Source of the DNA: Diplonema japonicum
Lineage: Eukaryota; Euglenozoa; Diplonemea; Diplonemida; Diplonemidae
Reading direction: 5' to 3'
Length of the DNA stretch: 64,000 nucleotides
NCBI GenBank assembly: GCA_964019335.1
Contig: OZ025648.1
Coordinates: forward strand, 496,001 to 560,000
The translations under genes and the position numbers were made by a program. Below, in pieces: positions 36,741-50,000 of the stretch. Position 1 is the stretch's first letter. Each line of letters opens with the position of its first letter. The notes under the pieces are model-generated. The model did not search any database. It saw only the letters and a program-made list of their open reading frames with translations, and had not been told where the DNA came from.

Positions 36741-38365
36741 CTGTAAAACGAATAATGTCGGACGGAAAAATTCTCGGACGGAAAAACTCCCGGACACCAA
36801 AAAAACCCGGACATTTTTCCGTCCGGGAGTTTTTCTGGGAAGAAGTTTTTTTACTTAAGGGGGGTAGCAGCTCCCACCACGTTTGCCTGGAAGGGCTTTA
36901 TTCCTTGTGCAGAGCCAAAATGTCACCCTGCGTGGCAGTTTGAATTTTTCTTCCCCTTTCAATGCACCAACAAACAGCACCCACGGGATCTTTAACTTCT
37001 CATAAACCCGTACTTCTTTCGTCAGATTGACCAGTTCGACTACCCAAGGCACGTTGAGCAGCTGGCTTGTGAGGGGCCCAACTTTGGTGCTGACACCCCC
37101 GGCCAGCTCACCCCCGAGATAAACTCCTTACACCGGGCCAGTACAAACCCCCGAAAGCAGCTTGGCGGCCTCTGCCTCGGTCAGAAGACGGCAGCAACAG
37201 GTTCAACAGAGCCCCCGGTTTCTTCCAGACGGAAATACTGGACGTTGCTATTCCACCCTACCACACCCTGGCCGCCGCGACGCCGTGATAGCTGCGTATC
37301 GCCCAATACGGGATTTAGCATCCTTCGGGGGCTGAAAGATTTTTGCTTGAGTCAATAGGTAAACGGGCTTGGTGAGCCTATCCCAGCACAACAAATATGC
37401 ACCTATGCAGAAGGGCTGCTGTGCGCCAATCCAGCCCGAAAGACAGACGTGGTAGACTTTGGTGGGACACTGTCCTCTTCCACTGGCTAGGCTGACAAAA
37501 TTTTGCAGCAAGAAAGACAAAAGCCGCAAGCCACCTCCGGAAAGCCCGGAAACGAGAAGGACAACGAGAAGGTACGCTGTTTCACCATGGAATTCAGGTC
37601 CATAATCGACACCCATAAAGTAAGGCCGGAATTGGTCTGGAATACGGGGTTAAAAACCAAAACAAAAAGGGGTGCTAAGGTCGTAAAAGTCCGTGGCTTG
37701 GGGGACAAAACGGGCTATAACCGAACAGCTGGCTGTTTCCTTGGCTGGATGGTTAAATACAAAGGCAAAGCGGAAACGCAACCGGCAGGGATTATCCGTG
37801 CCCCGGTCAAGCACCCGCCCACCGAATGGAGCCTAACGGCATCGCCCAATCATTGGGCTAATTATGATACTCGGTATCTGGGTTACGGAGCTGTTTCTTC
37901 CTTTTTGCTATAAATCATCGATTCCCATGGTTTTGCCGAACGGGCCGATTCTGCTGCTTGTCGGACAACTCTCATACGACCTATGCCTATGGGTTCGTAG
38001 AGTGGTTCGCAGGCGCAAACGTGCACATTGCTTTTGTCCCCCTGGGCTCACCTACATGGTTCAACCGATGGATATTGGGTTGAACGCAGCTGTAAAGCAT
38101 CTATTAAGAAAGGTAGTAGGCCACACGAAGGCTCGACAAGCTGATTGCCTCAGGGGCAGCAAGGGAGGACAAAGATGCAGAACGGGAACCCTGGGGGTTT
38201 CTTCGCGCGGTTGCCGTTTGCAGCCCAGGCCAGTATGTAGGTACCAGGCCCCCTGACGGCCTTACCTAAAAAAAATTCCCGGACGGAAAAACTCCCGGAC
38301 GGAAAAATTCCCGGACGCCAAAAAAACTCGGACATTTTTCCGTCCGGGAGTTTTTCGTTTTACAG
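36741..38365 (+). mobile_element. Decayed pogo/Tigger-like DNA transposon (1.6 kb)
   Basis: The ends are inverted: CTGTAAAACGA at 36741 and TCGTTTTACAG ending at 38365. TA lies on both sides. The ends are built from repeated CGGACGGAAAAAC units that also pair with each other locally, making each end a palindrome. The plus strand carries remnants of a pogo-type DDE transposase: PELVWNTGLKTKTKRG (about 37630) and NGPILLLVGQLSYDLC (about 37940). PPGLTYMVQPMDIGLNAAVK (about 38039-38098) matches the family's TxxxQPLDxGxxxxxK block. The expected catalytic acids are missing from the first two blocks and the frame is interrupted, so it is inactive. It is the only plus-strand coding trace in the window. 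Confidence 0.75.
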
Positions 38366-38424
38366 TATTCTTTTTTTTTGCGCTCACCACCGGAAAAAAA
38401 AAAAAGAGAAATAATGCTCACTTT

Positions 38425-39301
38425 TCAAGCCGACATAGGATCAATATGACGCGCCCTGTATTTCCCCCTTTTTTTTTCCCCCGCCTCCATCCCACATACG
38501 GATAGTGATGGTTGTAGTCCGAAACATCGGCAAGGTTGCCGGGGGACCCACCATTGGTGCGCGGAAGGCTCTCGGCCAAACGGTCGACCCTAGCAATGAT
38601 ATGCTTCCCGTAGGTGAACCTCCTCAGCATGGGGGCGTGGGGTCTGATGTGGTTGATGATCGCAGCACGCTGAGCGTTGTCAGAAAGGTCTAAAAGCTTC
38701 TGCACCACATAATTCGCAAACTGGTCCTTGACCATGCAAAGAAGAGCACTGTGTCCTTCTGGCGAACACACCGTCATCAGCTCGTTCAAAAAGGTGTACC
38801 GCTCGTCCGTGGTCCCGTACTGAAACAGTTTTTCAACAACATTTGAAGCAAACTTGTGTCTCGACAGGTCCATCAGCTTTCCCTGCAGATTAGAAGCTAC
38901 CGCGATCCTATATTTTTCATTTCCATGTATAAGGAGGTCCTGCACGACATAGTTCCCGTACTGGTCTTTGACAAGCATCGAGACGTGTGACAGAATCTCG
39001 TTCAAAATCGGAAGAACTTCTGCAGTTTCCTTGCAGTGTTCCAGCAGCCGCTGTATCACCCTGCACCCATATGCGTGGGTAGCGAGGTGGTGCACGTTTC
39101 CGTTAAAGGCATTTACAATAAACCCAACCTGTCCTGGCATTGTCTCAATGCACTTTTGTATCACGTGGTTCCCGTTTTGATCCTGCACGCATCGCGGTAC
39201 ACTGTTCTTCAGCTCATCTGCTACCATCTCTTTGAAGCTCATTGGAAGGACCTCGAGAGCTTTCTGGACGACTCTGCACCCGTAGGTCTGTGGTGTGTGT
39301 G

Positions 39302-39346
<45 letters not shown>

Positions 39347-40619
39347 TTTTTTTTTATACCTGTAAGCTGAGCTCTAAAATATGTCCGCTGAAGCCGCCGC
39401 TCATACGCGTGACTTGGTTGGGGTGGCCGTGTTCCAGCAGTTTCTGCACAACATAGTTGCCGAAGACGTCCACAGTCAGATCGATCATGTTGGGAGTCAC
39501 CTCGTCAAGGAGCATCGACATCTCCGCCTCTGTTATGCCCATCGATATCTGTTTCTGTATGAACCGCGACCCCTCTTGGTCCCTGCTGAACTCCACAACC
39601 CGACCCTTTAGATCATTCTGTTTTTTTGGGGGGTTTTCTTTAATTTTTTAAAGTCACACCAACTCCATAATCCTTGCCAAGCCGTCCCCTTCCGACCGCT
39701 GATTTTGCTGTTGTTGTTGTTGTTGTTGTGGCTGCTGTTGTTGCGGTTGTTGTTGTGGCGGCTGTTGTGGCTGCTGTTGCTGGGGTTGCATTCTCTGTTG
39801 GATATGCCTCGCCTCGTATTGCTGTTGCTGGTACACGTCTCGTTCGTGCATGTACTCATAGCCGGGAGCGGGGTGCTGCTGGTACTCCTCATCGCCCATG
39901 CGCACGTACCCAACAAGGTGCCCATTGTCCCACACAGGGTAGACCGAGTTCTGGTAGTGCGACGGGTCGGTTTGCTGTTGCTGTTGCAACGCTTGCAAAT
40001 GTTGGAGGTGCAGCTGTTGATGGTGGTGGTGGAGAAGATCCTCTTGCGAAACGTAAGGCGGGTAGTGTGGGTGCATCTCATACAAGGCCGCTTCATCCTG
40101 TGGGTGCTGTGGCAGCGGGGGGTTATCGGAAGGCAGCGTTTGGCTAGGTGCATTCTTGGGAGGTGAGTTCAAAGCATCCTGCAGATGAGCGGGAATATTT
40201 GTTCCGGGAAGTAAGACAATGGACTGTGTACCTTGCGTAGCACCACCTGTTGCTTGCGGTGAGTCGAACGCATTTGTCTGTGCTGTTGGAGTAGCAGCCC
40301 GTTGTTGCTTGCCAGATGCGACATTGAGTTCCCCTGCCGCTAAAAGGTCAGCGCTCAAGGGACGTGGGACCGCTCTTCCTGCTGATTGAGGAGTTCCCAC
40401 TACTGCATGTGTTTCCGGAGTTGGGGGTGCTACGTTCACCCCAACTGTCCAGCCGTCCTCACCCTGTCCTGGCAATATGCTTAACGGTGTGGACGGCTGT
40501 GCCCCTGCCTTCACAGGCTCCGCCGCAGGTGACTCTAACTGTATATTCTTTATTAAGTTCTGTATCATTTGATTCTCATGTTCCTGATCATTGCTCCCCC
40601 CTTGCGACTCTGCACCCAT
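38425..40619 (-). CDS. Pumilio/PUF RNA-binding protein, four exons
   Basis: Exons at 40619-39660, 39617-39360, 39287-38500 and 38455-38425 give 678 residues; the total is divisible by three. Introns start GTGTGA (42 nt), GTATAA (72 nt, poly-T plus CA repeat) and GTATGT (44 nt). The N-terminal half is low-complexity, very Gln-rich near residue 275-310. Eight PUF repeats then follow with the recognition triplets in order SRFIQ, NYVVQ, CRVVQ, NHVIQ, CRVIQ, NYVVQ, SNVVE, NYVVQ. That order is the canonical Pumilio code, predicting 5'-UGUANAUA binding in mRNA 3' UTRs. The spliced C-terminus ends HIDPMSA. Pumilio proteins repress or localise target mRNAs. Confidence 0.92.
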
Positions 40620-41010
40620 TTTCTTCTTGTGCTTAATTTTTCCGGAGGGCCCGTTTTTTTTTTTTTTTTTTTGTTTCTTTTTTTTTTTTTTTTTTTTCTT
40701 TTTTTTTTTCCCTCCTTACTTTTTTTTTCTTCTTCTTCTTTTTTTTTTCCCCTCCTGGTCATGAGTTTTCCACACGTAAAAAGAATTTAAAAAAAAAAAA
40801 AAAAAGCAACAAGAAACGAACTTACGTCTCACATCTCTAAAAACCCAACTGGGTTTTTTTTTTCCAAAGGGAAACCTCTTATAACCCACTCCCTTCGAGC
40901 AAGTGTTCAGGATCAACAGGTTTTAGATAAGGGGCGTCTAACTTGATAAAAGAGAAAATAACGACCAACCCTCCCCCATCGCTTGTAAAAACGAAAGAGA
41001 GGAGCGGGGG

Positions 41011-41042
<32 letters not shown>

Positions 41043-41046
<4 letters not shown>

Positions 41047-44000
41047 AAACATAAAAACACCACAAAAGTGATGATAATCGAGTACACATATCTAGGCCGA
41101 AGCCTGTCACATTCAGACATAGGTGTGTTCGCCAAAGGGGGAGATGGCGTGCCTGGAAAAGGTGTCATATCAGGCGCAATGGTCAAGGGAGCGCCTGTAG
41201 TATTGACAACAGGGACGGAGGTCGGCGCTGCTGTGATGGCTATGTCTTCAGTTGCAGTAGGAAAGGCTTGCGAGAAAGGGGTATCGGTCACAGGGAACTG
41301 CTGAAGACGAGACGACACAACAGCAGTAGTGCTGTACGAAGACACAACAAATGACACCGCATAGTAGCAGTTATCAGTACAAGGCACAAGCTGCAGCACA
41401 GACGCCGTACGCATCTGACAATGCATATCGCTGTAACTCGTCTTCACCAACGAGATCTTGTCCACCGGAACATTGCAAAAATACGATATTGTAATTGTAA
41501 CAACCTGCACCTCCACCTTGAGAAAGCTCTGCCTTAAGCTCTCCTCAAACACCGCAAGCATCTCGTCTGTATTCTCGTTCATCTTCGTCGACTTCACCAA
41601 TACATAAAACCCCATTGTGTCCCATATATCCGGCTGCACCACAGGACTTGTATCACCTGACTCGAATGGGGCAGACTTGACCTCCAGGTCACATGCCTCA
41701 ACACATGTAACTGCTAGTCGTGTCACATGGCAATGTGTTTTCACTTTGACGTTGTGAAAGCTTGCGATGCCGCCCGTCACTTCGGCTTCTGGGTTGCCGA
41801 CTTCGTACTGGAAGGAAGGGGCAAGAACGCCTTCGCATTCTATGAACAGCTTCACTCTACTCCGTCCGTCTGCCAGTAGGGTGTTGCCCTTCTCGTCCAC
41901 CACTGTGATGTTAACGTCGAAAGCTTCCCCGATCTCCACTCGCAAGTACTGCAGTGTTGTTTGATTGTAGATGCCCGACCGCAGGCGCTCTACCGTTTTG
42001 TTTACACCGATGCTGAGTGGGATTTGGCACCCGTCTTGTGTGCATGAATGTTGCCCTGTGATCGCGATTGCCGATCTCTTGTGCATGTCCAGCTTCACCT
42101 CCACCACAATCGGTACACCTTGCAGCTGTGTTCTCGCAAGGAGTGTTTCCTCTCGTGGGAAGTGTGTGTAGGTCAACCCTGCTACATCGGCCACCCCGTC
42201 CTTCGTTGTGTAATATGGCTCTTGGATGTCCCAGTGCTGTTGTCGGCATGGTGGGGGTTCTCGTAACTCGCATGTTCCTGACCGTGTGCAGTCCTTGTCT
42301 GTGTTCGTGTCCGATCTATCCCCTGTGACGCAGGGTATGCCTTTCTCATCGACTGTCACTCGCAACCCGTCCCCTTCTGCGATTTGTACACCGTCCGTCA
42401 CTACTACACGCATCGTCACTGTGTCTCCTATGATAGCCGCCCTGTCCCCTTCCACCCACTCCCCGTTATGCAGTTTAGTGTACACCACTAAAGCTCGCAT
42501 AGTCATCTCCACTGACACTTGTGTCTCTGCCGCCCTGTGCAGCAGCAGCGTCTCCGACGTGCAGTTCGATCTGAAGACCTTAAGTCTGTGTTCGCTACAT
42601 ACCTGAAGGCGCGCGCCCCCACGCACCAAACCGCCGTTGCATCAGAAGTGGCCTGTGGTTGTGGTGTTTAGGTGTTTGTGGCATACCTGACTCACCCATA
42701 GAGTGATGTTCCAGTAGCCGGTCTTCTGGAAGGTCGCTGGCACCACGGCCCTGCCATTGCTGAGAGTGACAAGGTCGCTATGCAGTACACCGTCCCCGCT
42801 ATCGTACGCTAGGACTGCACGGGTACGGGAGTCACCGAGGGCTATCGCATCTGATAGCAAGGAGTTGATTACGATGTCAATAGGGTAGTGGCGGTACGCG
42901 ACGGGAGGGTGCGTCGCTGTGAAGGAAGTAGGAGGGCTTGTGACCGTAACCGTGATCTCTTGTAGAATGGCTGTGCTGCCGACATCTGTGATGTCGGAAA
43001 TGACACACGCCCCCATGTCGGGGAACTGTCCGGTTACGATCAGCAGCGTTTTATGTACGACCGCACCACTTATGTCAAAACAGTCCGTGATAAGGTAAGG
43101 CGCCTTGCCCAGTACCCACCCAGGGTCTTCTTCGGCAGTGAGCTCGTCCTTCAGATCGTCGAAGGCTTGGAAGACAAGTTGAATTTCTTCGCCTACTATC
43201 CTCTCGGTGCCTCCATGCATGACCCATTGTGTGAAGACCACAGGCTCAATGGAGACCTTCCACGACTCCACCCTCTCCACACCACGCACGTTGGAGATCA
43301 CACTGACGACCACCACACCCGACCCAGACGTCGCCTCGACTGACAACTCGCTTTCCCCGTTTTGAAAATTCTTATTGAAAACACCGCCTATGATACATTT
43401 GGGGCACAGCGACAGGTCGACACTCACTGTCGCACTGCCCTCATCCTCTGTCGTGTGATACAGTGCATCATCTACGCTTGTTACTGCATAGGCTTTGATG
43501 ATGTATTCAACGTGTGACCGTAGCGTCCCGAGTTGCGGGAAAACAACAACAACATCAGTGCTGACGGGGTCACTCCACGAGAGTGTTATGTCTTCCCCCA
43601 ACATGCTACGCACAGGCAGCTCCTGATGCCCCGACAAGTGCAGACGCAGCTTATAGTCTGTCAAAGGAAATGACGTGAGGCTGATGCGCATCACACCAGG
43701 GACAGTGTCTCCTGTGGGTATGCCGTTGAACACAATGCTGCCCTTTGTAACCTCTACACCAGGCCTACCGGTTGATACGTGTCGTGCACCGCTCACCGTG
43801 ACATTCTCGGTGAGGGGGACGGAGATAATGGCAGGCAGCACGCTTTGCTGCAAGTACACAGGCAGCCACGACAGGTACACAGGACCGCCCACTGCATACG
43901 AGCGGTCGAGGTTTTCATCAGCCGCGAAGGCTTCAAAGTCGAACACAACGCCCTTGACCCTGTTGGCTGCGGTGAAAACATGCCTAAGCTCTGTGAGGGG

Positions 44001-47000
44001 TTCCACGATGACCTGAGTGGGCGTGGACAGCACCGCGACACGGACTTCGTCGCCAAAGACAAAGCTGCACTTGGAGCATGCCCGTGTGTAATGAAGGCGG
44101 ACCACAGCACTCCCATTGAAAGTCGCAATGTCAGTGGTATTAGGGTACGTCTGCACAAGATCCCCTCCAGCACCGTTCCCAAACCCTTGCACGTTCTGCA
44201 CCGAGAGGGTCGTGGACGCATCCCAGTCAGGGTGTCCGTGTTGATCGGTGTAAATTGCCGCAGTGCTGAAGCTTTCCCCTTTCCGCACCAAGGGCTGCAT
44301 CACCATCATCCGCCACGACAGGCCGCAGGTCATAACTTGGCGTTCCAGCACCACGCCGTCCCAACTCCTCACAGGAAAGACACCTGACATGCCATCCCTT
44401 ATCTTGTAGTACACCCACATGGTGCACTTGGAGCATGGCCTAGTGAAGTGCGCAGTGATGGTGTTGGTGCTGGTGCGTGCGGTCCACCTGTGCGGCGGCA
44501 GAGTAGGCACCGAACACTGCGTGGCGTCGGGACTCGTCGAGAGGAACCCTCCGCTGCCGTACTTGTTTGCAGCCGTAGAGTGGCGGGCTACCACCCACAA
44601 CTCAATTTCACCAGGTGAGCGAAGGGCCCAGCCGCTGAAGAGCTGCACAGCCTCAAAATTGAAGGTGAATGGGTCGCCCACACGCACCACAGCTTCAAGA
44701 TCAGGAATGCTCTGTGAGCTAACAATGACAGACTCGGCCCTAGGAGAGAGGACAGTGAACTCCTTCGTGATCTTCACACGTTCCGAGATAACAGGTGGCA
44801 CATCAGGTGTGCCTATAAGACACTCGGTCAACGAAGCGCCTGGCAGGCAGAGGGAGAATTTCATCCTGCATTTTTGACACGGCTGAGTAAAGGACAGCCA
44901 TGCTTTTGAAAGGCCGCTAACAGTGTGAACAGCTTGCGTCGTTTCGAAGGGCGCCAACGGGTCAAAGACGGTCATCTCGATCCCGGTACTGCTCTGGTCT
45001 TTGAGCGCGTGTAATGCTAGGCCACCGCCGTCGTTGCAGCTGCGTATGTCATGTTTCTCGATTTTAATGAGCGTGTTTCCAAACGTTGCAGCACGCAGTC
45101 CCAACTCGTTCAGCACCTCTGTCTCAAAGGGGACAGGGAGGCCTACTGACACACCATCAGCATACCGCCACCCCTCACCCACATCCCCTCGCAACTTCAG
45201 GTAGTTGTCAACAGGGTATGCTAGTTGCAGATTATCAGTGCAAACTTCGCGTTTTGAAGTGACTGCGTCACGCAGTGCCCACGTCGAAACCACTTCAGGG
45301 TACAAGACGTATTGGTATCGCCTGCTGGTGGAGACAGACGCCCCACTGCCCCCATCACGTGGCGACACAGAGATGATGAACACTTCATCGTAACCCAGTG
45401 CGTGCACACCAACTAAAAGGGCGACTGTAGTCGCACCTGTGCTCTCGTAAGATGCGGTGGTGTGCCATCCTGACTCGTTTGCGAAGACCTGTCCCCTGTA
45501 CTGCACCTCGTACAACGCGCCTGTGGAGGCCATGTACTTCTTGCTGTGCAGTTCGACGTACGTCAGCAGCACGAAGCGTGTCACCGTTGCCTTGAACCCA
45601 CACAGAAGCGCACCCGCGTACAGTGAGCTGTTGCTATTCAATGTGGTCGACACGATGCCTGGTTTGTAGACGACGGGCGGCACTGGTTCGACGTGCAGCA
45701 CCACAGTAGTGCATCTCTCCATGTTAATGGGTGCCTCTTCTCTAGTGTCGTTGACACTACAGCTTCTGCTACACGTCACCAACGCGGGGCACAGCTGAAT
45801 CTCACACGCCTTGCACAACCCGGAGTACGGTGTTTGATATAACCCTATGTAGCCTCTCCCTCTTGGGGCAGAGTGATACCCAGCTGAGCGTGCGAACGTC
45901 ACCTTTCCTGACCCATACGTGTAGACAGTGGTGCTACCTGCGTCATCTGTGCCGGTAATGTCAGGGTACGTAGAGCGGAGCGTGTTCACTTGTGTGGCAC
46001 ACGAATCCCCGCACCTCCACACCACAGGAGTGCCACCTATGACTGCAGTAAAATTCCCATCTAGCGGTTCTACAGCCTCATCTTCGTCAACATCCTTCTT
46101 CATGAATTGCACGTGGAACTCGAGGTACGTCCCCACCAAGGTACGGTACGAGCCGTCAGGCTGCTGCTCAGCGCCATCTATCTTGGCCACCTTCAAGTAC
46201 CTCTGAGGCAGCGGTTTGTGTGTCTTGATTATGTTCACAGGCACGTGGCAGATCTGATCACCACTTGTGATTGGTATCAGTATCTTGGTGTTCGCCGTGC
46301 TAGCTGAGCTGACATCAGGGAACTCCAGCTTCAGGGTGAACGTGGCCATGGGTGATGCAGGCGAGATGGTTGTATTCGTATTTGTAAACGGGACGATCTT
46401 GAACTCCTTCAGCACGATGCTGCCCTGCTCGTGCAGCACTTCGCTACCGAGGACAATGTCCCATGTGGGCCATGGGCTGTACTTCTCGCCGTTCCCCGAC
46501 CATGCAGAGATGTTGAACACTGTCGTTTCAGCAGAACTGAAATAGAGCGTGGCGACGGCGGAGCTGATGCACTGCAGAGCCGCATCGTCCTTCCACAGAA
46601 AAGACTTCCTAGCTGATATGAGACCCCATGTGTCATGGAATGTCATGTCTGCACTGCACGGTATCTTCGGAGTCACAGGGATCACAGCACCCCAGCTGCC
46701 GTAGACAGGCGACGGGTCGCTAAGCAACCCATAAGGCACCACAGATGAGGTGAACAAGTGGTGGTTCGTGAAAGGTGCGAAGAAGGCATCACCGTGAGTA
46801 AACTCATCAGGTAGCCAACCTACCTCGGAATTCGTCCCTGGGAAAACAGTTACGTTAGGACTGTCCGACATATATTTTTCCGGCAAAGAAGCCAGCATTA
46901 GCTCGCATCCACGTACTCGCACACGTGTCCGGAAGACCGCCGTGAGCTCCTCCCCGTCACGTGCCAGACGCAGCATGATATTACACCCGTTGGTGCTCCT

Positions 47001-50000
47001 GCGGCATCCCTTATTGTTAAGCACTCGGAACTGAAGTCCCCAAGGGCGTGCAGAGGAGTCAGGCAGGGAGTACCCAGCCCGAAGTGGTAGAGAAGGGCCC
47101 AAGGTAGTACTGTACGCAGGGGATGTGTAGGAGTTGGCTGTGGTAGGTAGCCCCGAGGCGTCTGTGACGACGTTGAGGACGCTGTTGCCTGAGATGGGGC
47201 TCATGTCGTCATCGACCATGTTGATGGAGACGTGCCAGCTTTGGAGGTACTCCACCGACTCGTTGAACGCGTCCTGCACCACGTACGCTATGTCCACAGG
47301 GTGCAGTGCCTCTACGTAAGAACCCTCAGACGCAACGACATATGAGGAGTGGGTCCCGAAAACACCGTCGTCCACGAGTTGTATTACAGGCGGCGGTATC
47401 ACCTGCACCCCGCCCGACACCTCCAAGTGCCTCACGTCTACTATGTGCACCCTGGCGGGCTGCAGCCTTGCCACCTCGATGACGACCCTCGTCCACACCA
47501 CCTCCCCAGGGCCTCCTGACGTGATGTTTAAGTACACAAACGCTTTGTTCCGCCCCTGCCTCAAGATGGGCACCGTTCCGAATTCCAGAACACCACCTTC
47601 CCTCCAGAAGGTGTCTGTCTCAGACCACGAGGTGGACTCGAAGTCCGACTGCACCAGCGACCCTGCCGAGTCCCCTGTCACGCCGTAGTCCATTTCGGAG
47701 TAAATAACCTTAACGCCGTCAGTGGGGGAGTACAGTTCGTTCCCCTTGTATTTGGCTTGAATGGACAGGGTGCATGGCTTTCTGTCGGTGCAGAGTTTCT
47801 TGTAGCAGAACACGGAACTCGACGAGCAGTCCTGTGCGGGGATGGGTGGGGACTTGGGGTTCGTCAACACGCCGTCAACGATGACAGAATCCGGCGGATG
47901 CGGCTCCACGTTGAACCACATAGGCGGTGTGTAAATGGTCTTGTTCAACGGCTCGATGTAAGCTGCCAAGCGGATCCCGCACCCCGGGTTGGGCAGCTTC
48001 GCCACGCCATCCACGACGTTCTGCGGGCAGCCAGATCGGAATCGTAAGTTGAACCCCGCCTCCCCGTTGGTCATAAACTTCTTAAGCCCCTTGCTGCCCC
48101 ACCCATACTCCTCCGGACACACCTCGTCACTGAAAGTGTCTACTAGAAATGACGTTGTCACCAGTGTGGCAGCCTCGCGCCCCTTCGCCACCGTCGACTC
48201 CAAACAGTGCAGCGAATCGTCGTCCCAGCTGGCGGACTTCGGGCATTTCACAACCCACACAGGGAAGCCCCCCGCACTTACGACATTTATACCGTCAAAC
48301 AAGTCAGCTGTGATCTTCACAACATCCCCCGACTGCAGCACAGGGCTGTTGCTGAGGAAGCCGTCAGGTGTCCGTAGCTCACTCTCGTTCAGTGAACGGT
48401 AGGCTTGAATGGTATCCTCGCTTACTTTGATAAACTGCGCACTGCTATTGTACCACTTGGCGAGCGTGATGTCTGTGGCCAGTGAGGAGACACCCGCGAA
48501 GATGCTCGCAGTGTCATTGGGGAGAGACAGGTAGTCCAACCCCGTGTCCCTGTCAGTCGTACGGTACACTTCGTTAACCTTGCCACGCAGGAGGCAGATT
48601 TTAAAGGTTGTATCGTTGGTGTATGGCGGAGGCAGGACGAAGGTAGTGACGGTGGGGTCGAGGGTAGTCGTGAGGGGTGTCGCTGTCGGGGTGAGCAGAA
48701 ACCACGAGGCAGAACTGTCGGTAGGTGGTGGGCAGTTCCGCGAAGCGGGCACCACAGCAAGTCTATCGCGGCAAACAGTGATGTTGCACCACAGCTGTGA
48801 GGCATTACCCAGCCCCGTCACCAGGTCGTGAAGGAACACACTCTGCTGCGGCCGTGACACGGTGGCTGGTAATGCTGAGAATTCAACACCTGATTTGTTC
48901 ACCACAAGGCCGTACCCAGCATCGCTGGTCAACTGCACCCAAGACGTTGTAGACTCCATTCTGAAACACACGGAGTACACACCCTCAACAAGAGGTGCGT
49001 GGAACACTACCTCAGTCTGCCCTGCTCTGTATGTCAGCACTACACTGCCGACGTCTACCGCCTTCCCAAGGCAGCCGTGCGAGTCATTGAAAGAGGTCAC
49101 TCTGAGCTCAGATGTCTCCGTATGCCGTGTCGTGGTAACTGTGAAGCTCGTAAGCAAGACCCCTGTCTCCGCCGCCTGTGTCGTTTCCCACTTTGTTGCC
49201 TCCGCAGATACGGTAACTAGCGGCAGACGGGACTCCGATACCGCTTCCACCCACACGTCCCTTGCTGCAGGCACACGGTCCGTCAGGTGCGGGAAGTTGG
49301 TAAATACGCATATTTTGTAGTCCTTGGAGGGAAGATCACGCTCTGTTGCTGGGAAGGCAAAGTGCAGCGTAGCCTGCGGGGTGATAGCGTCAGTAGGCCC
49401 CAGGTTGGTGGTGCCTGTACTTATGTCGAAGCCCTCACCCACGTGTGCAGCATGTGGCCCGCACATCTCGGCAACACGGATCACCTTCGCAATGTCGCTC
49501 CCCGCAGAGGTGTTAAAGGTCTCCACCCGAGCTGTCCTCTTCAGCATTAACACGTTCACCCCTTGATTTCTCGCCTCCTCGATACTGTATACCACACCAC
49601 TCTCCACCACGTCATACCTCCCGTACCGGTGCCACTCGACCACTGACGTGTTCACAGCTACACATAAGTAATAGCTCCCCGCAACTTGAGGGGTAAGCAC
49701 CGAGAACGTGTATCCCCCTTCAGCCAACGTGGTTTGGGTAAAGTTTGTGGTCGATCCTGAGAAGCGGCTTTGCAGCGTGTCTGTGGGCAACGACAAGCAG
49801 TCGCTGCCTCCAGTGAGCCGAGCGAACTTTACGTTCTCTGGACCGGGAAAGGGTTGCAGCGAAGAGAATGGGCTGATGACGAAGGTTGCCACCTCGCCGC
49901 CGAGGAGCTTGCGATTCATGTGCGACGGGGAGAGGTTGGGGCACAGGCGGGGAAGGAGCGTAGTGGGGTGGATAATCCAGTTTGCCTTCGCGTGCTGCTT

